Positions 23,458-31,285 of a stretch of 34,448 nucleotides of DNA are shown one piece after another. The translations under genes were made by a program, and so were the position numbers. Numbering within the stretch: the first letter of the stretch is position 1; each line of letters starts with the position of its first letter. Under the pieces are notes generated by a model, which was not told the origin of the DNA, did no database searches, and saw only the letters and a list, made by a program, of their open reading frames with translations. The stretch is taken from contig BMSM01000043.1 of NCBI GenBank assembly GCA_014649155.1, positions 1 to 34,448 on the forward strand, given 5' to 3'. This DNA comes from Streptomyces griseoviridis. GTDB lineage: Bacteria > Actinomycetota > Actinomycetes > Streptomycetales > Streptomycetaceae.

Positions 23458-24582
23458 TCAGTCGGGCCAGACGCCCGTGTGCAGCAGGGACTCGATCGCG
23501 GCGGTGTACGGCTCGACGCGCAGGCCCTGTTCGGCCAGCCAGGCGTCCGAGTAGTACTTGTCGAGGTACCGGTCGCCCGGGTCGCACAGCAGCGTGACCA
23601 CGCTGCCCCGGCGGCCCTCGGCCACCATCTCGGCGACGATCTTCAGCGCGCTCCACAGCCCGGTGCCGGTGGATCCGCCCGCCTTGCGGCCGATGACCCG
23701 CTCCAGGGCGCGGACGGCGGCCACGCTCGCCGCGTCCGGCACCTTCATCATGCGGTCGATCGCGCCGGGCACGAAGCTCGGTTCCATCCGGGGCCGGCCG
23801 ATGCCCTCGATGCGGGAGCCGCAGTCGCAGGTGACGTGCTGGTCGCCGGTTGTCCAGCCGTCGAAGAAGCAGGAGTTCTCCGGGTCGGCGACGCAGACCC
23901 GGGTGTCGTACTGCATGTAGTGGACGTAGCGGGCGAGGGTCGCGGAGGTGCCGCCGGTGCCGGCCGTGGCGACGATCCAGGCGGGCTCCGGGAAGCGCTC
24001 CAGGCGGAGTTGGCGGAAGATGGACTCGGCGATGTTGTTGTTGCCGCGCCAGTCGGTGGCGCGCTCGGCGTAGGTGAACTGGTCCATGTAGTGCCCGTCG
24101 GTCCGCGCCGCGAGGCGGGCGGACTCCTCGTACATCTTCCGCGGGTCGTCGACGAAGTGGCACTGTCCGCCGTGGAATTCGATCAGGCGGATCTTCTCGG
24201 CGCTGGTCGTGCGGGGCATGACGGCGATGAAGGGCACGCCGATCAGCTTCGCGAAGTACGCCTCGGAGACGGCCGTCGAGCCGCTGGACGCCTCGATGAC
24301 CGGGCGGCCGGGCCTGATCCAGCCGTTGCACAGGCCGTAGAGGAAGAGGGAACGGGCGAGCCGGTGCTTGAGGCTGCCGGTGGGGTGCGTCGACTCGTCC
24401 TTGAGGTAGAGGTCGATGCCCCACGGCTCGGGCAGCGGGAACCGCAGCAGGTGGGTGTCGGCCGAGCGGTTGGCGTCGGCCTGGACCTTGCGGACGGCCT
24501 CTTTCAGCCACGCGCGGTACGCCGCGTCGCTGCGGTCGACGTCCAGGGTCGCGCCGGTCCCGGCGGGCTGGGGAGTGCTCAC
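23458..24582 (-). CDS. cds1: PLP-dependent L-cysteine desulfhydrase, Cds1-like
   Basis: A 374-residue fold-II PLP enzyme. The PLP lysine is Lys72 in HPTGSLKHRLA, the substrate loop is EASSGSTAVSEAYFAKLIG and the phosphate loop is ATAGTGGTSATLARY. The DPENSCFFDGW stretch, the CDCGSRIEGIGRPR motif and the C-terminal DPGDRYLDKYYSDAWL match the mycobacterial Cds1 (Rv3684) group, which turns cysteine into hydrogen sulfide, pyruvate and ammonia. A GTG start is used. TATGAT (24642-24637, minus strand) is a probable -10. It is a different enzyme from the SbnA-like fragment at the left edge. The desulfhydrase role is by family resemblance. Confidence 0.85.
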   Translation of the reverse strand: MSTPQPAGTGATLDVDRSDAAYRAWLKEAVRKVQADANRSADTHLLRFPLPEPWGIDLYLKDESTHPTGSLKHRLARSLFLYGLCNGWIRPGRPVIEASSGSTAVSEAYFAKLIGVPFIAVMPRTTSAEKIRLIEFHGGQCHFVDDPRKMYEESARLAARTDGHYMDQFTYAERATDWRGNNNIAESIFRQLRLERFPEPAWIVATAGTGGTSATLARYVHYMQYDTRVCVADPENSCFFDGWTTGDQHVTCDCGSRIEGIGRPRMEPSFVPGAIDRMMKVPDAASVAAVRALERVIGRKAGGSTGTGLWSALKIVAEMVAEGRRGSVVTLLCDPGDRYLDKYYSDAWLAEQGLRVEPYTAAIESLLHTGVWPD

Positions 24583-24926
24583 GGCTTGGCTCCTTACGCT
24601 GCGCGCCGACGGCGTCCGGCACGGCCTCCTGGGCCGATCATAAGCACGTTCCGGGTACGGCTCTCACCTGCATAAAGGCACCTTGGGGAAGGTCAAAGCC
24701 GCCGCTGGGGAGCAGGGTGCGCGAGGGCGCGGGGGGGGCGCATTCGCGCGAGTGCTCCCCGCGCGCCGGGAAGGGGACCTCGCGCACTGGTGCTCCGTGC
24801 CGGGGGCGGGCAGACTGCTCCGGGTGGGACGCGGGTCCCGCCCGGGGGGACACTGGAACACACATGTGCAGGCGCCGGCCCACGGGAGTGCGGTCCGGCC
24901 CACCGACGCACGAGGGAGCGGCGGCC
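24583..24926. other. Divergent intergenic region between cds1 and a small unknown gene
   Basis: This 344-bp gap holds the probable cds1 promoter (-10 TATGAT on the minus strand at 24642-24637, with only a weak -35) and a locally less GC-rich part around 24636-24690. A short G run lies near 24730. The downstream ATG at 24927 has a GAGGGAG ribosome site. I see no further gene or clear operator. Confidence 0.4.
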
Positions 24927-25250
24927 ATGGCGGAACCGGAGTTCACGGCGACGGGGGTGCGGATAGCCAAGTGGCTGCGTTCGCTCACCCGGGCCGGGCA
25001 GGTCCGGATCAGCGACGGCCGCCTGCAGCTCCTCACCAGTTACGGCAGTGAGATCGACAGCGCCCCGGTGCGTTCGGTGCGCGCCTCCAGGCCCTGGTTC
25101 GCGCCCGAGGACCGCGCCCTGGCCCGGCTGGACGGCAAGCGGTACCTGCTGACGCTCGGCGCGTCGGGTTCCCCGCCCGGTGAGACGGGGGGTGCCGCGG
25201 CGCGCCGGTTCGTCGAGGCCGTGCGCCGGGCGGCGGGACGCAGCGGGTGA
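24927..25250 (+). CDS. Small conserved-looking protein of unknown function
   Basis: A 107-residue soluble protein with normal Streptomyces codon use and a GAGGGAG ribosome site before the ATG. It reads EFTATGVRIAKWLRSLTRAGQ, then a beta-rich part (VRISDGRLQLLTSYGSEIDSAPV), RPWFAPEDRALARLDGKRYLLTLG, and an amphipathic C-terminal helix (AAARRFVEAVRRAAG). The layout resembles small PH-like or transcription-linked domains, but I do not recognise a family. No signal peptide or cysteine is present. Function unknown. Confidence 0.65.
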   Translation: MAEPEFTATGVRIAKWLRSLTRAGQVRISDGRLQLLTSYGSEIDSAPVRSVRASRPWFAPEDRALARLDGKRYLLTLGASGSPPGETGGAAARRFVEAVRRAAGRSG

Positions 25251-25432
25251 GATGACCGTAAGTTGCGCTGTCCCACCCCTTGCGCCACGCTGGTCTCACG
25301 TCACTCTGGGTTTACCGGCGATTACGCTGCGAACCAGCCCGCCGGTCATGACAGCAGGCGATCGCGTGACGCATCCGTCTGCTGACCCGTCCTCAGTGTT
25401 CTTCCGGACCTCTATGTCGGGGAGTCGCAGCC

Positions 25433-25951
25433 GTGATCAGTCACCCAAGCAGGCACTGCACGGTGGAGCTCCAAGCCCTGCCGTCGCGGATCGGCCAGGT
25501 CCGCAGAATCGTATCTGCGCAGTTGCGCTACTGGCATCTCGATCCCCTGATCGACCGGGCGGCGCTCGGTGTGACGGAGTTGCTCACCAACGTCCACCTG
25601 CACGCCCGGCACGACAAGACGTGCACCGTGAAGATCGAGCTGCTGCTCGACCGGCTCACGGTCTCGGTGCGCGACCATGATCCGCGGCTGCCCGAGGCGG
25701 ACGCGGCCGACCCCCTCGCGACCCGCGGGCGCGGTCTCTCCATGGTCGCCGCGATGAGCGAGAGCTGGGGTGCCCGGCCGGACGGCGAGTCCGGCAAGGT
25801 CGTCTGGTTCACGCTGCCCGCCCCGCCGTCCCCGGCGCCCGTTCCGGCCGGCTCCGCGCGTCCGCCGCGGCGCCTGGTCGAGGAGGTGACCGCCGAGCCG
25901 TTCGCCCACGTCGGGCCGAGCGCTCCCGCCCGGTCGGCCGTTGCCGGCTGA
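25433..25951 (+). CDS. ATP-binding protein, HATPase_c_2 anti-sigma regulatory factor type
   Basis: A 172-residue protein with a single GHKL ATPase domain of the RsbW/SpoIIAB class (residues about 8-125). The N box is LGVTELLTNVHLHARHD, with Glu and Asn as the ATP/Mg ligands; the G1 box region DHDPRLPEADAAD and the lid GRGLSMVAAMSESWG follow. The C-terminal 45 residues are Pro/Ala-rich. The GTG at 25433 follows GGGGAG by eight bases. These proteins bind sigma factors or phosphorylate STAS anti-anti-sigma proteins; Streptomyces has many. No sigma factor or STAS gene is adjacent, so the partner is unknown. Confidence 0.88.
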   Translation: MISHPSRHCTVELQALPSRIGQVRRIVSAQLRYWHLDPLIDRAALGVTELLTNVHLHARHDKTCTVKIELLLDRLTVSVRDHDPRLPEADAADPLATRGRGLSMVAAMSESWGARPDGESGKVVWFTLPAPPSPAPVPAGSARPPRRLVEEVTAEPFAHVGPSAPARSAVAG

Positions 25952-25976
25952 CCGGGCGGTGACCTGCCCCTCCCGG

Positions 25977-26021
25977 GGGTGTGGGGCACCCTTCAAGGGG
26001 CCTGCGGGAGCCTCCCGGAGG
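25977..26021. terminator. Tandem hairpins between convergent genes
   Basis: Two stem-loops lie in the 192-bp convergent gap: GGGTG/CACCC (25977-25991, five-base loop) and a longer one at 26001-26021, CCT-G-CGGGA/TCCCG-G-AGG with one mismatch and a three-base loop. They probably end transcription from the HATPase gene and perhaps the ROK gene. No U-tract. Confidence 0.45.
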
Positions 26022-26143
26022 TGCCGGCCCGCGCGTGTGCGGGTTGACCCTGTGAGGGTTTCGCACGCCCCGGGCGCGGACGCGCGGGAACATGTCCGCC
26101 GGGTCGTGGGTCCCGCGCGTCCCGGCAGGGTACGGCGGCGTGG

Positions 26144-27382
26144 TCAGCCGAGCGCCGTCAGCGGGTCGTCGAGGACCGGTTGCCAGGCCAGTTCGGCCGC
26201 GCCGACCAGGCTGTTGTGGTCCAGGGCGCAGGCCAGGACGGGGACGCCGCCGCTCCGGCCCCACAGGCTGCGGTCGGCGACGACCGCGCGCAGCCGGTCC
26301 GGGTCGGCGTCCAGCAAGGTTCCGTGCAGGCCGCCGAGGATGATCCGGTCCGGGTTGAGGATGTTCACCAGGCCGGCCAGTCCCAGACCGAGGCGGTCGA
26401 GGAGGGTCTCGGTGGCGGTGCGCACGGCCGGGTCGGCGTAGTGGCCGCGGATCAGGTCGATGGACTGCTGGAGCAGGGACTGCTCGGGGCCGGGCGCGCG
26501 GCCGGCCGCGGTGAGGAAGGCCAGCGGGTCGGTCTCCACGTCGAGGCAGCCCCGGCTGCCGCAGTGGCAGGGGCGGCCCTCGGGGTTGACGGTGAGGTGG
26601 CCGACCTCCAGGGCGAGACCGGAACTGCCCGAGTGCAGACGGCCGTCGAGGACCAGGGCGCCGCCGACGCCCCGGTGCCCGGTGGCGACGCAGAGCAGGT
26701 CGCGGGCGCCGCGCCCGGCGCCGTGCCGGTGCTCGGCGAGCGCGGCCAGGTTGACGTCGTTGGCGGCGAAGGCGGGGCCGTCGAGGCCGGCGGCCCGCAC
26801 CTGCTCGGCGAAGATCTGCCGGACCGGCGCGCCCGCGGGCCAGGCCAGGTGCAGCGGGTTGAGGGCCAGGCCCTCGGGTTCGGCGACGGCGGACGGCACC
26901 GCGAGGCCGGCGCCCACACAACGCCGTCCCGTGCGGCGCAGCAGGTCGGCGCCGGCCGCGACGACGGAACCGAGGACCTTGGCCGGGTCGGCGTCGACGA
27001 TCTCGCAGCCGGGCGTGGTGGCGACGATCCGCCCGCCGAGTCCGACCAGCGCGGCCCGGTAGCCGTCGGCGTGGACCTGGGCGGCGAGGGCGACGGGGCC
27101 GTCCTCGGCGACGGCCAGCCGGTGCGAGGGGCGGCCCTGGGAGCCGGCGGCGGCGCCGGGCCGGGCGTCCACCCGGATCAGGCCGAGCGCCTCCAGTTCG
27201 GCGGCGACCGCGCCGGCCGTCGCCCGGGTCACGCCCAGCTCGGCGGTGAGGACGGCCCGGGTGGGGGCGCGTCCGGTGTGCACCAGCTCCAGCGCGGGCC
27301 CGAGCGCTCCGCGCCCCCGGTCCAGCCGCGCTCTGTTGGTGGTCCCGTCCCCCGCCCTCCGGGGGTCCGCCTTGCCGCTCAT
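26144..27382 (-). CDS. ROK family transcriptional regulator
   Basis: A 412-residue repressor-type ROK protein. The N-terminal winged helix (about residues 30-75) reads PTRAVLTAELGVTRATAGAVAAELEALGLI. The ROK domain follows, with GAGLAVPSAV, GPAFAANDVNLAALAEHRHGAG and GVGGALVLDGRLHSGSSGLALEVGH, and the zinc motif His262 with CHCGSRGCLD (Cys272, Cys274, Cys279). The DxGxT sugar-kinase phosphate loop is not evident near residue 113 (GLGG), so it is a regulator, not a kinase. The ligand is probably a sugar. Adjacent genes are not sugar genes, so its targets lie elsewhere. It is 40 bases downstream of the AlkB-like gene on the same strand. Confidence 0.9.
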   Translation of the reverse strand: MSGKADPRRAGDGTTNRARLDRGRGALGPALELVHTGRAPTRAVLTAELGVTRATAGAVAAELEALGLIRVDARPGAAAGSQGRPSHRLAVAEDGPVALAAQVHADGYRAALVGLGGRIVATTPGCEIVDADPAKVLGSVVAAGADLLRRTGRRCVGAGLAVPSAVAEPEGLALNPLHLAWPAGAPVRQIFAEQVRAAGLDGPAFAANDVNLAALAEHRHGAGRGARDLLCVATGHRGVGGALVLDGRLHSGSSGLALEVGHLTVNPEGRPCHCGSRGCLDVETDPLAFLTAAGRAPGPEQSLLQQSIDLIRGHYADPAVRTATETLLDRLGLGLAGLVNILNPDRIILGGLHGTLLDADPDRLRAVVADRSLWGRSGGVPVLACALDHNSLVGAAELAWQPVLDDPLTALG

Positions 27383-27422
27383 GAAGGCGAGTCTCCCATG
27401 ATCCGCGCGGGGGCGGCCGGGG

Positions 27423-28145
27423 CTACCGGCCGCTCACCCGCAGGGTGATGTTCAGCCGCCCGTCGAGTCCCAGTTCCGGCGGCGCGGTGCCGGGGTGGAC
27501 GCGCGGGACGCCGTGGTGGGCGAGCCGGGCCGGGCCGCCGAACACGAAGAGGTCGCCGCCGCGCAGTTCGACGTCGGTGTACGGGCGGCCACGCGTGGCG
27601 GTGTTGCCGAAGCGGAAGACGCAGGTGTCGCCGAGGCTGAGGGAGACGACCGGCGCGTCCGACCGTTCGTCGGCGTCGCGGTGCATGCCCATCCGGGCGT
27701 CGGGGCCGTAGAAGTTGACCAGCGCGATGTCGTACGGCGCCGTGGGCAGCGCCTGCGGGCCCAGCGCGTCGGTCACCGCGCGGCGGGCCAGCGCGCCGAG
27801 GCGGGGCGGGAAGGGCTTGACCGGGGCACCGTCGCCGTCGACGGCGGTGCGGGAGTAGGCGTACGGGTACTGGTGGGGGCCGGGGCAGTCCGGGTTGTCC
27901 CGTACGGGCCGTCGGCAGGCGGGGCAGCGGGGCACCGGGCCCCAGTGCAGGCCCAGGCAGACCTGGCGGGCGGTCATCGCGTGGCCGCCGGGGGTGCGGA
28001 CCGTGCGCAGCCCCGCGGGCGGACGGGCCCACGCGCGGCAGGCGTCCAGCAGCGTCCGCTGGAGTCCGGCGTCCAGCCAGTCCGGCAGGTGCACGGCGCC
28101 GGGCGCGATCTCGCGGCGGCCCCGGGGGAACAGCTCGGCGTCCAT
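27423..28145 (-). CDS. AlkB-like 2-oxoglutarate/Fe(II) dioxygenase with a Cys/His insert
   Basis: A 240-residue member of the AlkB repair dioxygenase family, which removes alkyl groups from DNA or RNA bases by oxidation. Iron ligands are His155 and Asp157 (MGMHRDAD) and His211 (LAHHGV); the 2-oxoglutarate site is NFYGPDARM and RLNITLRVS. DTCVFRFGN and DLFVFGGPARL match the family core. Between QVCLGLHW and YPYAYSRT, normally joined directly, are about 24 extra residues (69-92) with Cys74, Cys77, Cys87 and His91, a CX2C-X9-CX3H pattern. The start ATG is at 28143-28145; one more in-frame ATG lies three codons upstream. Confidence 0.88.
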   Translation of the reverse strand: MDAELFPRGRREIAPGAVHLPDWLDAGLQRTLLDACRAWARPPAGLRTVRTPGGHAMTARQVCLGLHWGPVPRCPACRRPVRDNPDCPGPHQYPYAYSRTAVDGDGAPVKPFPPRLGALARRAVTDALGPQALPTAPYDIALVNFYGPDARMGMHRDADERSDAPVVSLSLGDTCVFRFGNTATRGRPYTDVELRGGDLFVFGGPARLAHHGVPRVHPGTAPPELGLDGRLNITLRVSGR

Positions 28146-28202
28146 GGCCCCCATCCTGCCCGACCGGCCGTGAGCTGCGGCTCCGTTAGCCTTGGACGCA
28201 CG

Positions 28203-29369
28203 ATGCATGACAGTGGCGACCGTATGAAGAGCGAGTGGGGCGAGCCGGTGCTGGCCCGGTTCCCCGAGGACCCGCGCGACCGGCTCCGTGCCTGGGACGC
28301 CTCCGACGAGTACCTCCTCGGCCATCTCGCCGAGCGGCGGCGGGAGCCGGGAGGGGCGCTGTCCGGGACGGTCGTGGTGCTCGGTGACCGCTGGGGCGCG
28401 CTGGTGACGGCGCTGCACGCGCACCGGCCGACGCAGATCACGGACTCGTACCTGACCCGGGAGGCGACCCGGGCCAACCTCGCCCGCAACGGTGTGGGGC
28501 CGGACGCGGTGCGGCTGCTGACCACGCGGGACGCGCCGCCGGAGCGGATCGACGTGCTGCTGGTACGGGTGCCCAAGAGCCTGGCGCTGCTGGAGGACCA
28601 GTTGCTGCGGCTGGCGCCGTCGGTGCACGCGGGCACGGTCGTCGTCGGCACCGGGATGGTGAAGGAGATCCACACCTCCACGCTGGAGGTGTTCGAGCGG
28701 GTGCTCGGTCCGACCCGGACGTCGCTGGCGCGGAAGAAGGCCCGGCTGATCTTCTGCGTGCCGGACCCCGCGCGGGAGCGGCCCGCCAATCCCTGGCCGC
28801 TCGGTTACCGGCTCCCCGACGGCGTCGGTCCCGTGTCGGGGCGGACGGTCGTCAGCCACGCGGGCGTCTTCTGCGCCGACCGGCTGGACATCGGCACCCG
28901 GTTCTTCCTGAAGCACCTGCCGGACGCCGGGTCCCGGCGGGTGGTGGACCTCGGCTGCGGCAACGGGATCGTGGGGACGGCGGTCGCGCTCGCCGCCCCG
29001 GCCGCGCACGTCCTGTTCACCGACGAGTCCTTCCAGGCGGTGGCCTCGGCGGAGGCGACGTACCGGGCGAGCGGGGCGCGGGCGGCGGCGGAGTTCCGGG
29101 TCGGTGACGGACTGGCCGGGGTGCCGGACGGCAGTGTGGACCTGGTGCTCAACAATCCGCCGTTCCACTCCCACCAGGCCACCACCGACGCCACCGCCTG
29201 GCGGATGTTCACCGGCGCCCGGCGCGCGCTGCGGCCGGGCGGCGAGCTGTGGGTGGTCGGCAACCGCCACCTCGGCTACCACGTCAAGCTGCGGCGTCTG
29301 TTCGGCGCCTGTGAACTGGTCGCGAGCGACCCGAAGTTCGTGGTGCTCAGGGCGACGGCCGGGAGGTGA
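28203..29369 (+). CDS. rlmG: RlmG/RsmC-family rRNA methyltransferase
   Basis: A 388-residue two-domain SAM-dependent methyltransferase. The N-terminal domain (about 1-210) is the non-catalytic MTS-like copy, and the C-terminal domain holds DRLDIGTRFFLKHLP, the SAM loop DLGCGNG starting at Asp249, and the catalytic NPPFH (318-322), the tetrad of amino-methylating (guanine-N2) enzymes. The ending RPGGELWVVGNRHLGYHVKLRRLFG is nearly the RlmG signature. So it probably makes m2G in 23S rRNA; the RsmC alternative (16S) is less likely. The start could also be the ATG at 28224. It overlaps the convergent aldolase by 23 bases. Confidence 0.86.
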   Translation: MHDSGDRMKSEWGEPVLARFPEDPRDRLRAWDASDEYLLGHLAERRREPGGALSGTVVVLGDRWGALVTALHAHRPTQITDSYLTREATRANLARNGVGPDAVRLLTTRDAPPERIDVLLVRVPKSLALLEDQLLRLAPSVHAGTVVVGTGMVKEIHTSTLEVFERVLGPTRTSLARKKARLIFCVPDPARERPANPWPLGYRLPDGVGPVSGRTVVSHAGVFCADRLDIGTRFFLKHLPDAGSRRVVDLGCGNGIVGTAVALAAPAAHVLFTDESFQAVASAEATYRASGARAAAEFRVGDGLAGVPDGSVDLVLNNPPFHSHQATTDATAWRMFTGARRALRPGGELWVVGNRHLGYHVKLRRLFGACELVASDPKFVVLRATAGR

Positions 29370-30222
29370 CCGCGCCGCCCAGCACCCCGATCAGCTCCGC
29401 GACGGTACGGGACATGGCGTCCCGTCCCTCGGCCAGGTAGCCGCGCGGGTCGACCGCCTCGGGGTGGCCGCCGAGGTACCGCCGTACCGCCCCGGTCAGG
29501 GCGATGTTCAGGGCGGTGCCGACGTTGACCTTGGCGATGCCGCCCGCTACCGCCGCGGCGAGTTCGGCGTCCGGGACGCCGGAGGAGCCGTGCAGGACGA
29601 GGGGGACGTCCAGCGCGGCCGACAGCCGTTTGAGGAGGTCGTGGTCGAGGGCGGCGGTCCGGGCCGTCATGGCGTGCGCGCTGCCGACGGCGACGGCGAG
29701 GGCGTCCACCCCGGAGTCGGCGACGAAGGCGCGGGCCTCGGCGGGGTCGGTGCGGGCGCCGGGCGCGTGGGCGGCCAGCGGCGGCTGTCCGTCCTTGCCG
29801 CCCACCTCGCCCAGCTCCGCCTCGATCCACAGGCCCTGGGCGTGGGCCCAGTCGGCGGCGGCGCGGGTCGCGTCCAGGTTCTCGGTGTACGGCAGCCGGG
29901 AGGCGTCGTACATGACGGAGCTGAAGCCGGCGTCCGGGGCCTGCCGCAGCAGGGTGTCGCTCGTGACGTGGTCGAGGTGGAGGGCGGCGGGGACGGCGGC
30001 GCGTTCGGCGGCGGCGACGGCGGCGCGGGCCAGCGGCGCGAGCCGGCCCTGGTGGAATCCCACGGCGTTCTCGCTGACCTGGAGGATGACGGGCGCGGCG
30101 GCGGACTCGGCGCCGGACAGGACGGCCTCGACGTGCTCCAGGGTGATGACGTTGACGGCGGCGACCGCGGTGCGCGCGGCGGCGGCGCGGGCGACCAGGT
30201 CGCCGGTGGTGGCGAGGGGCAC
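29347..30222 (-). CDS. Class II aldolase, GatY/KbaY/Fba type
   Basis: A 291-residue zinc-dependent aldolase of the fructose/tagatose-bisphosphate family. The metal-binding LHLDH is at residues 81-85 (Asp84, His85). ELGEVGGKDG, VAVGSAHAM and VLHGSSGVPD follow in order; the usual GTAHG is GSAHA here. KVNVGTALN is the phosphate loop. The GTG at 30220-30222 follows AAGGA by seven bases. It is the second gene after the SIS isomerase with 32 bases between. Adjacent SIS and AgaR-like genes suggest a substrate such as tagatose-1,6-bisphosphate or a related ketose phosphate rather than glycolytic fructose bisphosphate. A kinase for that pathway is not seen here. Confidence 0.87.
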   Translation of the reverse strand: MPLATTGDLVARAAAARTAVAAVNVITLEHVEAVLSGAESAAAPVILQVSENAVGFHQGRLAPLARAAVAAAERAAVPAALHLDHVTSDTLLRQAPDAGFSSVMYDASRLPYTENLDATRAAADWAHAQGLWIEAELGEVGGKDGQPPLAAHAPGARTDPAEARAFVADSGVDALAVAVGSAHAMTARTAALDHDLLKRLSAALDVPLVLHGSSGVPDAELAAAVAGGIAKVNVGTALNIALTGAVRRYLGGHPEAVDPRGYLAEGRDAMSRTVAELIGVLGGAVTSRPSP

Positions 30223-30254
30223 GGGTCGGTCCTTTCCCCGGGCGGGCCGGGGTG

Positions 30255-31136
30255 TCAGGGGGCGAGGATCACCGAGCGGGTGAGGTGGCGCGGCCGGTCC
30301 GGGTCGAGGCCCCGGGCGGCGGCCACGGCGACCGCGAGCCGCTGGGCGCGGACCAGTTCGGCGAGCGGGTCGAGGGTGCCCGCCACCCATGTCCCGCCGG
30401 TGGCGGCGACCTGTTCGGCCAGACCCTCGGGCGCCTCGCCGAGCATCCAGGTCGCCGTGGTGGCGCCGGTGACGCTGATCGGACCGTGCCGGTACTCCAT
30501 CGCCGGGTACGCCTCGGTCCAGGACAGGGACGCCTCGCGCATCTTCAGCGCGGCCTCGTTGGCCAGACCGACCGTCCAGCCGCGGCCCAGGAAGGTGAAC
30601 TGGGTGCGGTCGACGAGCCCTTCGGGCAGGTCGGCGGCGAGGGCGGTGCGGGCGTCGGCGACGGACGCCTCGACGGGCAGGCCGAGGTGGGCGCGGAACA
30701 GGGTGAGCGCGGTGGTGGCGAACCGGGTCTGCACGACCGAGCGTTCGTCGGCGAAGTCCAGGACGACCAGGTCGTCGGCGGCCGTCGTCACGGGCGTGGC
30801 GGGGTCGGCGGTGACCGCGGTGGTGCGGGTACGGCCGCGCAGCCGGCCGAGCAGTTCCAGCACCTCGGTGGTGGTGCCCGAGCGGGTGAGGGCGACGACC
30901 CGGTCGTAGGCGCGGGTGTGCGGGAACTCGGAGGCGGCGAAGGCGTCCGTCTCGCCCTGGCCGGTCTCCTCGCGCAGCGCCGCGGCGGCCTGCGCCATGA
31001 AGTACGAGGTGCCGCAGCCGACGATCGCCACCCGCTCCCCCGGTTCCGGCAGCGTCCCGCCGGTCCGTCCCGCCGTCTGGGCGGCCCGTGTCCAGCACTC
31101 CGGCTGGCTGTTCAGCTCGTCCTCGACGTAGGTCAT
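30255..31136 (-). CDS. SIS domain sugar-phosphate isomerase/deaminase (AgaS/GlmS-C-like)
   Basis: A 293-residue protein with two SIS domains. The first has VAIVGCGTSYFMAQAAAALREE (about residues 36-57) and RSGTTTEVLELLGRL (phosphate-binding Ser and Thr), the second FLGRGWTVGLANEAALKMREASLSWTEAYPAMEYRHGP, close to the GlmS/AgaS isomerase signature. So it isomerises, and possibly deaminates, an aldose phosphate. The ATG at 31136 is chosen because the GGGGAGG ribosome site lies eight bases upstream; the ATG two codons earlier would sit almost on it. The operon then continues into the aldolase. The divergent regulator is DeoR/AgaR-like. Confidence 0.86.
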   Translation of the reverse strand: MTYVEDELNSQPECWTRAAQTAGRTGGTLPEPGERVAIVGCGTSYFMAQAAAALREETGQGETDAFAASEFPHTRAYDRVVALTRSGTTTEVLELLGRLRGRTRTTAVTADPATPVTTAADDLVVLDFADERSVVQTRFATTALTLFRAHLGLPVEASVADARTALAADLPEGLVDRTQFTFLGRGWTVGLANEAALKMREASLSWTEAYPAMEYRHGPISVTGATTATWMLGEAPEGLAEQVAATGGTWVAGTLDPLAELVRAQRLAVAVAAARGLDPDRPRHLTRSVILAP

Positions 31137-31180
31137 GGCCATGTCCTCCCCTGCGGCGATGATCCAGTCACCCGATCCCA

Positions 31181-31224
31181 TTGATTGTTCTTGCAAGATA
31201 TAGCGATCTTTCGAGCACAATCAA
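31181..31224. promoter_or_regulatory. Long inverted repeat between SIS isomerase and DeoR genes, probable operator
   Basis: Two 18-base arms (31181-31198 and 31207-31224) form an inverted repeat with 15 matches around an eight-base AT-rich centre. The outer TTGATTGT and ACAATCAA are perfect. It is the only AT-rich stretch in the area and lies between the divergent isomerase and AgaR-like genes, so it is probably the operator of that regulator. It may also hold the promoter of the isomerase operon. Confidence 0.6.
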
Positions 31225-31285
31225 GCATTCTGCGGAAGCGGGGGTGCGTTAGGGTCGGCCAGGGACCGAGGAACGGAGGGTGCGC

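Noticed and set aside
22572..24582. DeoR regulator as the controller of cds1
   Set aside because: The genes are convergent with a terminator-like repeat between them and there is no shared operator, so no direct link is supported.
24727..24745. G-rich run that could be a quadruplex or slippage site
   Set aside because: It is in a noncoding gap with no regular spacing of G tracts and no conserved context, so I give it no function.
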